DNA of 64,000 bases from Saccharomyces mikatae IFO 1815 (GCF_947241705.1 NC_079268.1:682001-746000), one strand, 5' to 3'. Shown: positions 23,313-35,156, counted from the first letter of the stretch. Notes: generated from the sequence alone by a model not told the origin. Numbers and translations are program-made.

Positions 23313-26300
23313 TTAAAAGATCAAAATAGACTCGAACGCATTTGAATGGTCAACCCTACAACTCTTACCATATATGTTGGCAATTTCAACGTGTGGAAAG
23401 TTTAAGTACCCCTTCTTTAAGGGGATCAAGTGGACATCAAATTTCGTTATTTTCTCTTTTATTGCGCAGCGTTTTTGACCATGAATTAACCATTCATTAC
23501 TGCTCAAGATTTCAAAAACATACCCTCCATCATTAATGATTTCCTGTCCCCATTGTTCGCTAAGATTTTCCACGACCACAGAATAGGAAATCGGATTGCC
23601 TATACTGAAAATAATGTCTTGTGGCGCATCAGATTCAATCCTGGTTGATTTGAATTGTACATGAAAGAATTGATCAAAACTTGGTAATTGTACCGGAACA
23701 GTCAACTGTTTTGGTACCAGATTATTCACGTACTCATCCATATCAGTATTACATACTGCAATTCCCCTTCTCACTTTATTCAAACAAATCAACATTTTAT
23801 CAAGAACAGTCTCTTCTATAGATAGCTTTCGTAAACGCCACTTAGTTTTATTCAGATCTAACGACGCCTTAATCAATTTAATTACCTTGTTTTCTTTGAA
23901 TGCGTCATAATCGTATTTCAAATTTTTCAAGATTTCTAATTCCCAATATAACTTCCATTTCTCAAACCGAACAAACCATTCTACATCACCTTCAATTAGT
24001 ACAGCGTCTGTAATAAAGCAGTCTAGTTGCTCTTTCAATGTATTGTATCTTACCTTCAGGTTAAAGATGTCCTTTGAGTCGAAGTTACTATTGGCTATGA
24101 TATCATAGCAATTAACAAAACTGTCATTTCCATCAAAAGTAATTATTGCAGGTGTAGTCGTGGTATAATTACCATGTATTATGTAATCATTCTGTGTTAC
24201 TGGTGCTGATAGTTGTGAGCTATACAAAATTACCGGCTCCTCCCTAATCGAAGAGTTCAAAAGGAACTTGAAGAAGAATTTATCTTTTTTGAAAATATCT
24301 TCCACTGACACAGAAACTTGTAAATAGCACTCAACATGGACTCTTTTAATCTCGCTAAAGGAACCTTGGTCATTTTTTTTGTCGAAGGAAGTTTTGATCA
24401 ATAAATCAAAAGCAGTTGTTTGATCCATCAAATAGTATTCTAGCCTAATATTTTCAAATGAGTTAGTAAATTTTTTCGTTACTAGGGTTTCATTCATGGA
24501 GAAACTTACTGGTACATTTTTTATGTGTCCAGCATTCTTTTGTACCTCAACCTCTACTTGCAACGATTCTAAATCATCTATGTGTACGCTTGTCAATTCA
24601 AGAGCATATTCTCCCAAGTTCAAGTTATGCGCCTGATTCACCAGAATCTTCGTACTTTCCTTGCAATAAATTTCTGGTACTACAATGATTTCATCTTCAG
24701 TTTCTGAGAAATCCTTTACGAAAGTAATTCCTCCAACAATAATTTCGAAAGACAGCGGAAAAAAATCACCGTACATGATATTCTTACACTCCAGTATTAG
24801 TTTGTTCTTAGCTTTCATCAAAGAAAAATCACCAGCTTCAAAAACTATTACTTCTCCACTCATATTTTTTAAGGAAAATCTCATATTCTTTGTAATAATG
24901 TCTTCAGGAAATCCATTACTTGTCAAGTTGACCTCGATACCGTAAACATTGGCTCTCATTAGATGAACTTTAGGATTTATGCTTACTTCAAATAGCCCAT
25001 CTAAGGAATAAATCAGATTGATACTTTTTTTCATCTGCAAATCGATGAGCTTTTTCCACCAAGTTTCCTTGTCATTAGTATCTTTGCACAACTTCAGTAT
25101 ATTGAGAAATGCGTTACTTAAAACGGCTGTTGCAGAAATTGATTCTCCATCTATTTCCAAGACACCTAGCTCAGGGCAGTGGCTTAAGGAATCAATGAAA
25201 ACTTGCAATATTTTTAAACCAATATTATTCCAATTCGTATGAGTATAGTATTCATAACACGAAAGGAAGAGTGAGACAGCTTCCTCATACCTCTCTCCCT
25301 GATAGTAAAGCAGTCCAATCTCAATGGATAAAATATCTACTATTCTCCGACGCTTCCCTCCACATTTGTTAAAAAGGGAAAGGATTTCCTTGGTAAGGCT
25401 AAGAAAATTTTCCCGAAAGACCATTTCATTGGGAAACGTTTCTTTCAGTAAATCAAATTTATATAATACACCAGTGCTTGGGTAGCATTTATCCATTAAT
25501 ACGTAACCACTCGTCGACATAACACCTTGCACCCAGTTATCGCGTTTCAACATTAATAACTCAGCTCTAATTTCACATAACAATGTATTTGAAATATTAT
25601 GAGATGGAAAATATGATAGCATGGAACTTATAAAATAATGCTTAAATTCCAGTAATCTCACAGAATTTTTATATTCTATTGAGATTGCTTCAATAAAATT
25701 CTTGATTAATTGATACGCACTTACAAACGCGGTCAATGCCTGGTCTTCTAATCTCAAAAGTCTCAACCTTCTAATGAAGAAATACCTATGCAATTGGAAC
25801 TTATCAAGTGTGCCTTCAATTATTATGGAGCCTAAAGATTCATCTGATTTAGAAGATGATTCAAACGGTATCTGAAGATTTCCATCCGGCATATTCATAT
25901 TTCTGTGAAGTATTTCTTTCTTAATTTTTTGTAATTCGAGGCTCGCATCCTCCAAGACGTTGAACACAACATATAACTCATACAATTTTTCTCTTGTTAG
26001 AAGCTGTTCCTCAAAATTATTTCCTTTTCGTAAATTAGCCAGCAAATTTTGCAGATGCTTCAATCGTTGTTGAAATATGCTCAGTACCGAAGCCTTTATC
26101 TGTTGGCTAAATTGATTCCAAAACTCCTGTCTATCTTTGGAAGATCTATAAACCGATCGAACTTCCAAAGTTTGTATATGTGGAAAATCTTTACCGAACT
26201 TCTCCACTAAAGATACTGATTTGAAAAGATTTGAGTCCACTAATTCAGAATTGGCATACAACAAAATAATTGGTTTATAAACCATTTTATGTACTGTAGA

Positions 26301-26621
26301 TGAAGATACGGATTCTAGATTTGGTAGCCACTGCCTCACTAGAGGCCGCACTTTGGTCCTATATTGATCAATAGAGATACAATTCACTATAAGGAACCTT
26401 ATAAACGGTTGTTCATTATCAGATTTATCTGCCTCTCCCCTATTTTCTGGAATCAATTCAATGGGTAGCTTGTTGACCGTTCGTACTGTTCCATCAAATG
26501 CTTTCCAATGTATATTGTCTAACGGTAGTATCTGCTGAAATTCAGGCTTTAAACTTTCGAATAAATCAAATGGGTCAAAATAGCTCAGCGGAACCGATCC
26601 ACAATATGATTCTGAATCCAT
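23313..26621 (-). CDS. TRS130: TRAPPII tethering-complex subunit
   Basis: Trs130 (TRAPPC10 family) is a TRAPPII-specific subunit required for Ypt31/32 activation in late Golgi and recycling traffic. It has 1102 residues, the S. cerevisiae length as I recall it, with no enzyme motif. The N-terminal half is helical repeat-like and the C-terminal half beta-rich. The start is the first ATG of the frame. Divergent from ESC1 across 252 bp. Confidence 0.95.
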   Translation of the reverse strand: MDSESYCGSVPLSYFDPFDLFESLKPEFQQILPLDNIHWKAFDGTVRTVNKLPIELIPENRGEADKSDNEQPFIRFLIVNCISIDQYRTKVRPLVRQWLPNLESVSSSTVHKMVYKPIILLYANSELVDSNLFKSVSLVEKFGKDFPHIQTLEVRSVYRSSKDRQEFWNQFSQQIKASVLSIFQQRLKHLQNLLANLRKGNNFEEQLLTREKLYELYVVFNVLEDASLELQKIKKEILHRNMNMPDGNLQIPFESSSKSDESLGSIIIEGTLDKFQLHRYFFIRRLRLLRLEDQALTAFVSAYQLIKNFIEAISIEYKNSVRLLEFKHYFISSMLSYFPSHNISNTLLCEIRAELLMLKRDNWVQGVMSTSGYVLMDKCYPSTGVLYKFDLLKETFPNEMVFRENFLSLTKEILSLFNKCGGKRRRIVDILSIEIGLLYYQGERYEEAVSLFLSCYEYYTHTNWNNIGLKILQVFIDSLSHCPELGVLEIDGESISATAVLSNAFLNILKLCKDTNDKETWWKKLIDLQMKKSINLIYSLDGLFEVSINPKVHLMRANVYGIEVNLTSNGFPEDIITKNMRFSLKNMSGEVIVFEAGDFSLMKAKNKLILECKNIMYGDFFPLSFEIIVGGITFVKDFSETEDEIIVVPEIYCKESTKILVNQAHNLNLGEYALELTSVHIDDLESLQVEVEVQKNAGHIKNVPVSFSMNETLVTKKFTNSFENIRLEYYLMDQTTAFDLLIKTSFDKKNDQGSFSEIKRVHVECYLQVSVSVEDIFKKDKFFFKFLLNSSIREEPVILYSSQLSAPVTQNDYIIHGNYTTTTPAIITFDGNDSFVNCYDIIANSNFDSKDIFNLKVRYNTLKEQLDCFITDAVLIEGDVEWFVRFEKWKLYWELEILKNLKYDYDAFKENKVIKLIKASLDLNKTKWRLRKLSIEETVLDKMLICLNKVRRGIAVCNTDMDEYVNNLVPKQLTVPVQLPSFDQFFHVQFKSTRIESDAPQDIIFSIGNPISYSVVVENLSEQWGQEIINDGGYVFEILSSNEWLIHGQKRCAIKEKITKFDVHLIPLKKGYLNFPHVEIANIYGKSCRVDHSNAFESILIF

Positions 26622-26873
26622 TTATTATGTTAATATACAAAGATACCTTGATTGGTTGTTTTTATAGCTTCTATATTTCCCCTAGTTTTAGGAACTTCTG
26701 ATCTACATTCTCTATTAATTTCACGTTCTATCTCTTTTCGCGAGCTGTTGTCAGAAAGTGAAAACAAAAAATATGAAGTGGAGAGAGAGCCTTTCTGTTG
26801 AGATGTAAATTGAACACATTGTAAAGTCATCAACACTTTTAGGTACAGCAACGAATAAAGAAAGAGAGAAAAT

Positions 26874-29800
26874 ATGCCTGAAAAGGAAGACACGTCTAAA
26901 TCAACTGCAAATCCACTTAATTTGACAACCCCTAGAAGAAAACTGAAAATACTATCATCTCTCCTTGACGCAAAAGAGTGCCATAGTACGCAGAATCAAC
27001 ACAACTATCCAAGTAGAAATATTAACAAGTATAAGGTAGCAAAGCCTACTCGACAATCACTTTTACGTGAAACAGTTTCGTTCAGGCGAAGCGATCATAT
27101 TCGTAATAAATCTTTACATGAAGATAGCACAAAGGCATTAGATTGGGTGGGTTCTTTAATCAATAGAGGAAAAAGTATACTTACTACACTAGAAGATGAA
27201 GATGCTTTGTTTGAACGTGAACTGGAGGAAGAAAGACAACGTTTCCAGCTTCATGAGTCCTTAATGAATAAATACACCGAGAGCAGTAAATCTCATCAGC
27301 GATTAATCGATCTCAGGAAGCATCAATACGGAACAGATACTTCTTTTCAAAACAATGATGAGATTCCTTTAGATAGTTTCATAAGCTCTCCTTTACCGGA
27401 GGCTGACGACAATACACCCTCAAATATCGACTCTGATGCGGATGAAGATTTGAAAGGAAATCAACCTTCAATCAATAGTTTCAGTCTTGGAAGCAGTGAA
27501 AGCGATTTTTCTGGAAAGGAAGAGAACACTGACAACCAGAGCGATTCTTCAATAGTGATAATATCAGATCAAGAATATAAAGAAGAGGAAACACCCCAAG
27601 GTATATCAAGCGAAGATGAATATGATGTTCAAGAGGAGAAGAAAAGTAGCATGCGGGAAATAGAAAGAGTATCAGAGGATGGTGATGGCATGCAGAATAA
27701 TTATGAAAAAGATGAAGAAGAGTTGGAAGGTTCAATAGATTTTTCCAAATACATGCAACCGAAGACAGGTAACATCGACAATTCTGTCATTGTAGAAGGT
27801 GAATCTTCTCAGCGTCAAAATTGTGAAGATTATTCAAAAAATGGCGCATTATATTCCGGTTCAGTGAATATTTCAGTGGAGGATGAATCTGGCGATGAGG
27901 AAGATCAAACTGGAAGTTATTCAACAAACGATGAAATTATACACTATCCTAATCAAAAAGAACTGGATAACAAGAAGCTGATCAACAATAGTCAATCATT
28001 AGCAAACGAACAAGAGGATACTGACAATATCACTGAATATGAAAATCCAAGTTTCGAAAATGACATTTTTATTCAAAGCGAAAGAGAACAGCAGGAAAGT
28101 GACGGACAATCTGAAAACTGTGATATTATTAATTTTTCCTCAGATGAATACTCTTACCAAAACAATAGTGGAGATGAGTACTCAGAAAAAGCCTTAAAGG
28201 ATGACGTAGAACCTGTCATAGAAGAAGGAGAGCAACATACTGTCGATAGAAAAGATAATGAGGTAGATGCACATAGCGTCGGAAGTAATCTGCACCAACA
28301 AAAGCAAATTATCGAGATTTCACCTAATAACTTGTATGACCTCGCTACCAGAGCTATTCTTCAAATGCAACAAAGTGAAAGTTCGTTTCGTTCTCAGCGA
28401 GAAGAAAAAGTGTCCGGATCTGATCAAGAACATTCAGGTAGAGTTGATGTATTGACTACGTCTTCAGAGGACGTGGAAGTGCAACCAACAAGTCAAAAAG
28501 TCACTTCATGTTACCCCCGAAATGAAAAGGTGAAAGTTGACCAAGATGGTACTCGTCCGTTTGATGACGTAATGTATGAGAAAACTTCTGAAAAGAGAGT
28601 GAATTCAGCCACAGAAGAGAGCTCTTCATCATTATCTACAGATAAAGGGCTTAACAAATCATCGATAGTAACTGAAGACAGTGTTTACTATTCTCTTGAT
28701 GATATTGATGTTGTTCCAGAAAATTTGATAGATGCTCCTTTTTTAGAACACCAAGCAGCTTTTGGATATGAAGTAGTGTTTACTGGATCTGTCTATAGTT
28801 CTACTTCCTCCGAAGATAATGCGGAGGTCATGCCACAAGAAGTAGATTATGTATCGCCATTTATTAACGACCCATTTTGTTTGTCGAACGACGACTGCGA
28901 AGAAAATAATGAAATATTAACCTCAACGTTGGCAGCCCTTACTCCAGCTTTTGATGACAAGGAAGCCAAAGTTAGAGGATCTGGAACTATGCAATCTTGT
29001 TCGATATCTAAATCAGAAGGTACAAATATTCTTCCAGCCAGCCGAAAGAGTAAACAAATGAGTGATTCTGATGAGATCACGGAGACCGCTAATTTCAAAG
29101 AAGGCAATACACACGATGAAAAAGAAAAAGATGATGAAATATTTTCCACTATGGCAATATCCGCCGATAAATCGATTGATGACAACATGGATGAGAAATA
29201 CTTTTCGGCAGTCAATTATACCAATATTACAGAAGATTCTTCCTTTCAAGAGGTTATCGAACCAGCGACGGATGTGGAAGAAACTTCAAGCCTCTATGTA
29301 GAAAGTGCGAACAAAGTAGAAAATTCATCAGGTAATGAAAATGGCGAAAAAAACGAAAATGTTAACACAACTCAGGATAAATTTGTAGCCGATCCACCAG
29401 AAAATTACCAACGAAGTGTTAATGGCATCAACTTTTCTTCTGTTGAGTTAATAACAAAAGATGAGGATCTGGGAGAAGAATTACCCGAGAATAACCCTGC
29501 AAATCATGAGGTTCATCCTGGTATGGATTTTGAAAAGCAACATCAAGGGAGAAGTTCTCAGAATAGTTTACATGAAGAAAATGATACAAACTTAGAAGAT
29601 AATCATGAAGTACATGATTCAAGACATGGTCATGATGAAGAATATGAGAAGGTTTTCGATGAAAAAGATTTAACGGGTCCAGAATTCGGTCACACTGAAA
29701 ACAGAAAGGATAGCACAACTATAGGTACGAAGAAAGGTGTTCCTGGATTCATAAAGCGAGAGAAAGAAGCAGCTTATGCTAACTATGAAGAAGAGGTACT

Positions 29801-31799
29801 CTCGAAGACAACTAATGCCAGTTCATCTGTAGATATTCATAGTAATAGCGTGCTCAATGAAAACTTTGATCAAGAGGAAAACCCAAAATATGAAGAAATT
29901 GAAGAAAAGATTATCATTCAAAATGTAAATACAAATGAAGCACAATTTTCTATTATCGAAACGTTTGATGAAGTTGTAACAGAGAATAAAACTAAGAACC
30001 TAGAAAAGTCGTGTATTGAAGAAAGACATCATGATGTTCTTTCTGGAACAAAAACAACTATTTTTGGAAACAAACATGAAGAAAAACCCAATATGCATAA
30101 TATAGTGAGCCAATTTCCCCCTGACTTTGAACAAAAATATGATCGGACAACTGAGCACAATTTTGGAGATTCTACTAAAGATAATGTGGAAATTCCAGTT
30201 TCTAATACTGAATCTCATCCTGATGATCGATTGAGGCCTGAATCTAACCACACAAGTGTTTTTTCATCTCCAATTAGGGTTTTTGAAACAGTTGCAAAGG
30301 GTGTAGGTAAAGTAGTGGACTTAGCCGAGTCATTCGTGAAAAAAATTGATGTTATGGATTCTGAGAGTGATGATGAAAATGAAGAAGATTTAGAAAGAAA
30401 AGTGCCTTCCAATACATCGGATAATATAGAAAGTATAGTTATAAATGAGAGAGACAGCGATGAGGATGAAGAAAGCACTTTCGAAGAAGCTATTCCAAAG
30501 ATACCCAGTGGCGATAATAATTCTCACGCAATAAGAATTGATGCCGAGAAGAACGATAATAATGAAAGAGAATCATGTCTTGGTAGTTATTCAGACGTAT
30601 CTGAAAAAGAATTAAAGGACAAAAGAAGTTTACAGGACTCCAAAGGGTCACCAGCCAATGGTTTACTATTGGAGAAACATGAACAGAATGAAAACCGTAA
30701 CCAAGAAGGAGAAGATGAAGAACCCATATATGGAGAGAAAACATCAGTTAACACCCACGTGAGTGATTTGAATGATATCAAAAGACAAAAGCTTCTCAAG
30801 AATTTAAGTGATTTGCAGTATTATTCCCAGAGGCTCACACATGGATTTGGACGAGGCACAACTCAAGAAGAGTCAAAAGTAATAAACACAAGTGCACACC
30901 AAGATTTTACTTTTGAGAACTCTGACGAAAATGAATATGCCAGAGTCATCGAAGAAGACAGCGTTTCGGAGTTAGATATTAGTAATCAATTTACTACATA
31001 TGAAGAACACATACCAAAAAAGCAGGACAAGTCAATAGATGAACTACATTCAGAGCCAGAAGAAGGAGAACTGTTTGTATTGGAAAGTAAGGGCCCTACG
31101 CAAAAAGAGACCTTCTGTAAAAGCGATGTTGACGGTGAACAACTTGGAATACCATCTACAGACCTACCGTCTGATCCTCCATCTGATAGAGAAGGGACTG
31201 CAGGTTTTTACGCAAACTTAAACTCTGATAATGCAGCTACGGAAATGAATGTGCGGACGTCACCAGAAGTGTATGAAATATTCTCAGACACCCCAAATGA
31301 AGCCCCCATAGAAATTGGTGATCAGTCACCCAATAGTGTGTTGGGAAAAGGTAATGCAACTACGATGACACCCGTCTTAGATGGCAAATCAGAAGATACT
31401 GTCAACCATGATGTTGTTAATGAGGCAAGTGACAATTTCATTAATATTAAAGTAACTGAAGCTGAAGAGCCTGAAGCTCAAGCAGTGGATATTCCTATTG
31501 AGGTAGATGTTAAGGAGGAACAAGAAAAGATGTCGTCAAATTCCAACCTTGATGAACAGAAATTGAACACAGAACAATCCAATGATGTAGAGGAACTAGG
31601 GATCAATAGTGCCGAGGAAATTAATCGTAGAGGGGATAAAGTTAAAGCCAAAAAAAAAAGTCGTAAGAGAAACTACAACAACAGGAGAAGGAAAAGAAAA
31701 ATCACAGAGGATAGTCCTGCTACTTCAAATAGCAAAAGACTTAAAAAACATGAGGCCAAAGAACGTGGAAAGAATACACATCGAAGTGCAAACAAATAA
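26874..31799 (+). CDS. ESC1: Nuclear-periphery silencing anchor
   Basis: Esc1 lies under the inner nuclear membrane and tethers silent chromatin through Sir4. The 1641-residue product is almost entirely low-complexity: acidic and Ser/Asn/Glu-rich from about residue 120 to 1590, with no recognisable fold, and a strongly basic tail (KKKSRKRNYNNRRRKRK near 1603-1619) that would serve as nuclear localisation signal. S. cerevisiae Esc1 is 1658 residues, and this is among the fastest-changing proteins of the window. Several antisense open frames inside it are by-products of its GAA/GAT-rich codons. Confidence 0.94.
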   Translation: MPEKEDTSKSTANPLNLTTPRRKLKILSSLLDAKECHSTQNQHNYPSRNINKYKVAKPTRQSLLRETVSFRRSDHIRNKSLHEDSTKALDWVGSLINRGKSILTTLEDEDALFERELEEERQRFQLHESLMNKYTESSKSHQRLIDLRKHQYGTDTSFQNNDEIPLDSFISSPLPEADDNTPSNIDSDADEDLKGNQPSINSFSLGSSESDFSGKEENTDNQSDSSIVIISDQEYKEEETPQGISSEDEYDVQEEKKSSMREIERVSEDGDGMQNNYEKDEEELEGSIDFSKYMQPKTGNIDNSVIVEGESSQRQNCEDYSKNGALYSGSVNISVEDESGDEEDQTGSYSTNDEIIHYPNQKELDNKKLINNSQSLANEQEDTDNITEYENPSFENDIFIQSEREQQESDGQSENCDIINFSSDEYSYQNNSGDEYSEKALKDDVEPVIEEGEQHTVDRKDNEVDAHSVGSNLHQQKQIIEISPNNLYDLATRAILQMQQSESSFRSQREEKVSGSDQEHSGRVDVLTTSSEDVEVQPTSQKVTSCYPRNEKVKVDQDGTRPFDDVMYEKTSEKRVNSATEESSSSLSTDKGLNKSSIVTEDSVYYSLDDIDVVPENLIDAPFLEHQAAFGYEVVFTGSVYSSTSSEDNAEVMPQEVDYVSPFINDPFCLSNDDCEENNEILTSTLAALTPAFDDKEAKVRGSGTMQSCSISKSEGTNILPASRKSKQMSDSDEITETANFKEGNTHDEKEKDDEIFSTMAISADKSIDDNMDEKYFSAVNYTNITEDSSFQEVIEPATDVEETSSLYVESANKVENSSGNENGEKNENVNTTQDKFVADPPENYQRSVNGINFSSVELITKDEDLGEELPENNPANHEVHPGMDFEKQHQGRSSQNSLHEENDTNLEDNHEVHDSRHGHDEEYEKVFDEKDLTGPEFGHTENRKDSTTIGTKKGVPGFIKREKEAAYANYEEEVLSKTTNASSSVDIHSNSVLNENFDQEENPKYEEIEEKIIIQNVNTNEAQFSIIETFDEVVTENKTKNLEKSCIEERHHDVLSGTKTTIFGNKHEEKPNMHNIVSQFPPDFEQKYDRTTEHNFGDSTKDNVEIPVSNTESHPDDRLRPESNHTSVFSSPIRVFETVAKGVGKVVDLAESFVKKIDVMDSESDDENEEDLERKVPSNTSDNIESIVINERDSDEDEESTFEEAIPKIPSGDNNSHAIRIDAEKNDNNERESCLGSYSDVSEKELKDKRSLQDSKGSPANGLLLEKHEQNENRNQEGEDEEPIYGEKTSVNTHVSDLNDIKRQKLLKNLSDLQYYSQRLTHGFGRGTTQEESKVINTSAHQDFTFENSDENEYARVIEEDSVSELDISNQFTTYEEHIPKKQDKSIDELHSEPEEGELFVLESKGPTQKETFCKSDVDGEQLGIPSTDLPSDPPSDREGTAGFYANLNSDNAATEMNVRTSPEVYEIFSDTPNEAPIEIGDQSPNSVLGKGNATTMTPVLDGKSEDTVNHDVVNEASDNFINIKVTEAEEPEAQAVDIPIEVDVKEEQEKMSSNSNLDEQKLNTEQSNDVEELGINSAEEINRRGDKVKAKKKSRKRNYNNRRRKRKITEDSPATSNSKRLKKHEAKERGKNTHRSANK

Positions 31800-32006
31800 A
31801 CACATACTATGTAGAAGTATATAGATAGTCTTTAATATAATCGCGATGCGTTTATTTAAACGAGCCTCATTGGAAAAAATTCGGCATTAACGCGGAGTTA
31901 ACGTCAAGTAGCATTGAAGGCAAGAGTATATAAAGAATGAAAAACGAAAAAGCGTAATAATGTGCCCTTCAAATCATTCAAACAAATCAATCGGATCACT
32001 CAAGAA

Positions 32007-33362
32007 ATGTCAGAATTGAGAGCATTCAGTGCTCCGGGAAAAGCGTTATTGGCCGGTGGATACCTAGTTCTAGATCCAAAATATGAAGCATTTGTGGTCG
32101 GATTATCAGCAAGAATGCATGCCGTAGCTCATCCTTATGATTCGTTGCAAGAATCAGACAAGTTTGTAGTGCGCGTGAAAAGCAAGCAGTTTAAAGATGG
32201 GGAGTGGCTATACAGTATCAGCCCTAAAACAAACTTCATTCCTGTTTCCGTAAGTGGGTCTAAGAATCCTTTTATTGAAAAAGTTATTGCTAATGTATTT
32301 AGCTACTTTAAGCCAAGTTTGGATGATTATAGCAGTCGAAACCTGTTCGTCATTGACATTTTCTCCGATGACGCTTACCATTCTCAGGAAGATAGTGTTA
32401 CCAAACATCACGGCAACAGGAGGTTAAGTTTTCATTCACACAGAATTGAAGAAGTTCCCAAGACAGGGTTGGGCTCTTCTGCAGGTTTAGTTACAGTCTT
32501 AACTACAGCCTTAGCTTCCTTCTTTGTACCGGATCTGGCAGATAATGTGGATAAGTACCGAAAAATGATTCATAATTTATCACAAGTTTCACATTGTCAA
32601 GCACAGGGTAAAATTGGAAGCGGATTTGATGTAGCAGCTGCAGCATATGGATCTATTAAATATAGAAGGTTCCCACCAGCATTAATTTCGAATCTGCCAG
32701 AAATTGGAACCGTCACTTATGCCGATAAACTGGTTCATTTGGTTGAAGAGGTTGCTTGGAATATAACGATCGAAAATAACCATCTTCCTTCAGGATTAGT
32801 TTTATGGATGGGTGATATTAAAAGTGGGTCAGAAACTGTCAAACTTGTCCAGAAGGTAAAAAAATGGTATGATACACACACACCAGACAGCTTGGAAGTA
32901 TATACAGAACTAGACCATGCCAATTCTAGGTTTATGGATGGACTTTCTGAATTAGATCGTTTATATGAATCTCATGACCACTACAGCACTCAGTTATTTG
33001 AATCTATCAAAAGAAATGATTCTTCCTGTCAAAATTATTCGGAAATCACACATACTAGAGACGCTGTTGCCACAATTAGACATTGCTTCAGAAAAATAAC
33101 TAAAGAATCTGGGGCTGATATCGAACCACCTATACAAACTAAACTATTGAATGATTGCCAAGCGTTGGAAGGTGTTCTTACATGCTTAATTCCCGGTGCT
33201 GGTGGTTATGACGCCATTGCAGTTATTGCTTTGCAAGATGTTGATCTTAAGGCACAAACTGCTGGCGATGAAAGATTTTCCAAAGTCCAATGGTTGGATG
33301 TATCTCAAGCCGACTGGGGTGTTAGAAAAGAGGAAGATCCGGAAGAATATTTCGATAAGTAA
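32007..33362 (+). CDS. ERG8: Phosphomevalonate kinase
   Basis: Phosphorylates 5-phosphomevalonate to the diphosphate in the cytosol, the step after Erg12. The 451 residues equal the S. cerevisiae length. GHMP motifs: [16 protein letters not shown] at the N-terminus, ATP loop [11 protein letters not shown] (151-161), [17 protein letters not shown], and C-terminal [12 protein letters not shown]. It belongs to the same superfamily as ERG12 but is a distant relative. The frame is open 15 codons upstream to a GTG; the ATG before [11 protein letters not shown] is the family start. Confidence 0.97.
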   Translation: MSELRAFSAPGKALLAGGYLVLDPKYEAFVVGLSARMHAVAHPYDSLQESDKFVVRVKSKQFKDGEWLYSISPKTNFIPVSVSGSKNPFIEKVIANVFSYFKPSLDDYSSRNLFVIDIFSDDAYHSQEDSVTKHHGNRRLSFHSHRIEEVPKTGLGSSAGLVTVLTTALASFFVPDLADNVDKYRKMIHNLSQVSHCQAQGKIGSGFDVAAAAYGSIKYRRFPPALISNLPEIGTVTYADKLVHLVEEVAWNITIENNHLPSGLVLWMGDIKSGSETVKLVQKVKKWYDTHTPDSLEVYTELDHANSRFMDGLSELDRLYESHDHYSTQLFESIKRNDSSCQNYSEITHTRDAVATIRHCFRKITKESGADIEPPIQTKLLNDCQALEGVLTCLIPGAGGYDAIAVIALQDVDLKAQTAGDERFSKVQWLDVSQADWGVRKEEDPEEYFDK

Positions 33363-33632
33363 CCTTATGTAGTTAGCAGCGTTCAATATGACATTCTCAT
33401 AAGTCACGTCACTTAAATTTTAGTCATCCAGATTCCAAATATACTTGTAACTATTCTCCTAAGCAGTATCTTCAGTTGCGTTCAAAGCACACGAGAATTA
33501 CATCATCGGGGTGCTAGAAAAACAAATGGTGTGTCTACATATATACTTACAAGTCACTAAAATAATATATAAAGTGTATACTAAATGTTCGCATAGAAAT
33601 TTACAGTGCACGCAAGCTTTCATATTAAATGA

Positions 33633-35156
33633 TTAAATAGTTTGATAGTTGGAGGGAAATGTTCTTGCATCCTTGGATCTTTGCAAAATTTGAGATCTAA
33701 TGAAAAATGTTACAATTAGTGAAAAAACAACGGTGAGGATTACCAGCATGAAATTTATGGGGAACGGGTTCATGTTGAAAGTGGTATGCGTCCATTTATC
33801 TAATAAGTTTTGACTCATATTGAAAATCCCACAAATGCAAGATAATAACCCATAAACAGTACCAAATGTGTCAAAACCAAAGACCTTCGAAGAATAATCA
33901 GAAACAACTGTGTAATAGAATGGTCTATAGACTACCAGTAATGCTATCCCTACTAGGTTGCAGATGAATGAGTTTGGAATCAACCCAAAAATACCTATGG
34001 CGATTGAAATAGTGAATAATACTGTAAGGGTTGTCAAAGTATCTGTATGATCCAAGAGCAATCCAATAAAAGGTATAGAAATAGCACCACCGAGTGGAAG
34101 TAACATATCGAAAATTGAGTTTAATTTTAGTGCTAACTCAGGATCATTTAATAAATATTCTTCTTGAGTTCTGACGGTAGCAATAAAATAGTTAATTCTT
34201 AGCATTGCCACAAGAGTAAATAAAAGCATCAAGTAAAACCACGGACTTTTTATTTGTTCTAAAGCAGATTTTCCATGTAAGACTCCAAATATACCGCCAG
34301 ACTTTTTCAGCAATTTTCCTTCAACATAAGTTTCAAGTACTGATTTTCTTCTCTGTTTTCTTGATGGAGAAGTAGCTATTGGGCCTTCCTCATCCTCCAT
34401 TGAAATCAATGATCGCCGTTCCTGTTCATCAGGGATGATTCCAGACCCTGTATCGCCCTCAATGAGTCTTCCATCTTCGTCTAAGCCTTCTACAGCAATT
34501 TTGGCTATGTGGTTAACGGTTTTGTAGGACGAATGAGGCATGATAGTGAGTTGGCACACAAGAATAAACAACGGAACAAATAAATAAATAGTGAAAAATT
34601 TGGAGACATTTAAGTTAGGATACCAATTTTGATATAATAACCTATAAATCAAAAACAGGGCAGATGACGAATCAAATGATCCCGTTAGTAGAGCCAATAT
34701 GGTCCCTGATCTTTGTGGGAAACTGTTGGCCAACTGGAAACATGAAATAAACACAAAGGGACCCGCAATGGCTAAAAATGTGTAACCAACAAGATATGGG
34801 TCCCAAATTGATGCTAGATGTTTGGCAGAAATGAAATTGCCGCATGCTAGGAACAAGAGACCAGATCCTATTATTCCACAGACGCGGGGTCCATACATAT
34901 CCAAAATCTTTCCTACAGGCAGGGCCATGACGTTCGTCACGGTGGCACTAAGTGCGAATATGAAATTTAGTTTTAGATCTTGTGCGGTACATAGTAGCTC
35001 ATCACCATTTTCAGAATCACACAGTTCATGGTATACACCTTCTGAAATCAGAATAGGCTTTAAAGCAGCAAATCCAAACACAATTCCAGCCGAAAAAAGA
35101 CACCAGATGCAAGCACATGCAATTTGTGCGTACCGCAACGTTCTTTTAGTAGCCAT
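33633..35156 (-). CDS. FMP42: MFS transporter, SLC43-like (YMR221C)
   Basis: A 507-residue multi-spanning membrane protein similar to SLC43 amino-acid transporters and found in the mitochondrial proteome in S. cerevisiae; no transport activity is established. About twelve hydrophobic segments are visible in two groups of six. Between them is a hydrophilic loop (about residues 220-290) rich in Asp/Glu and Arg with RKQRRKSVLETYVEGK. The start is the first ATG. Convergent with ERG8. Confidence 0.92.
   Translation of the reverse strand: MATKRTLRYAQIACACIWCLFSAGIVFGFAALKPILISEGVYHELCDSENGDELLCTAQDLKLNFIFALSATVTNVMALPVGKILDMYGPRVCGIIGSGLLFLACGNFISAKHLASIWDPYLVGYTFLAIAGPFVFISCFQLANSFPQRSGTILALLTGSFDSSSALFLIYRLLYQNWYPNLNVSKFFTIYLFVPLFILVCQLTIMPHSSYKTVNHIAKIAVEGLDEDGRLIEGDTGSGIIPDEQERRSLISMEDEEGPIATSPSRKQRRKSVLETYVEGKLLKKSGGIFGVLHGKSALEQIKSPWFYLMLLFTLVAMLRINYFIATVRTQEEYLLNDPELALKLNSIFDMLLPLGGAISIPFIGLLLDHTDTLTTLTVLFTISIAIGIFGLIPNSFICNLVGIALLVVYRPFYYTVVSDYSSKVFGFDTFGTVYGLLSCICGIFNMSQNLLDKWTHTTFNMNPFPINFMLVILTVVFSLIVTFFIRSQILQRSKDARTFPSNYQTI

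Noticed and set aside
26630-26893. 87-codon minus-strand frame between TRS130 and ESC1
   Set aside because: Begins with GTG inside ESC1 and covers the shared promoter; no sign of a gene.
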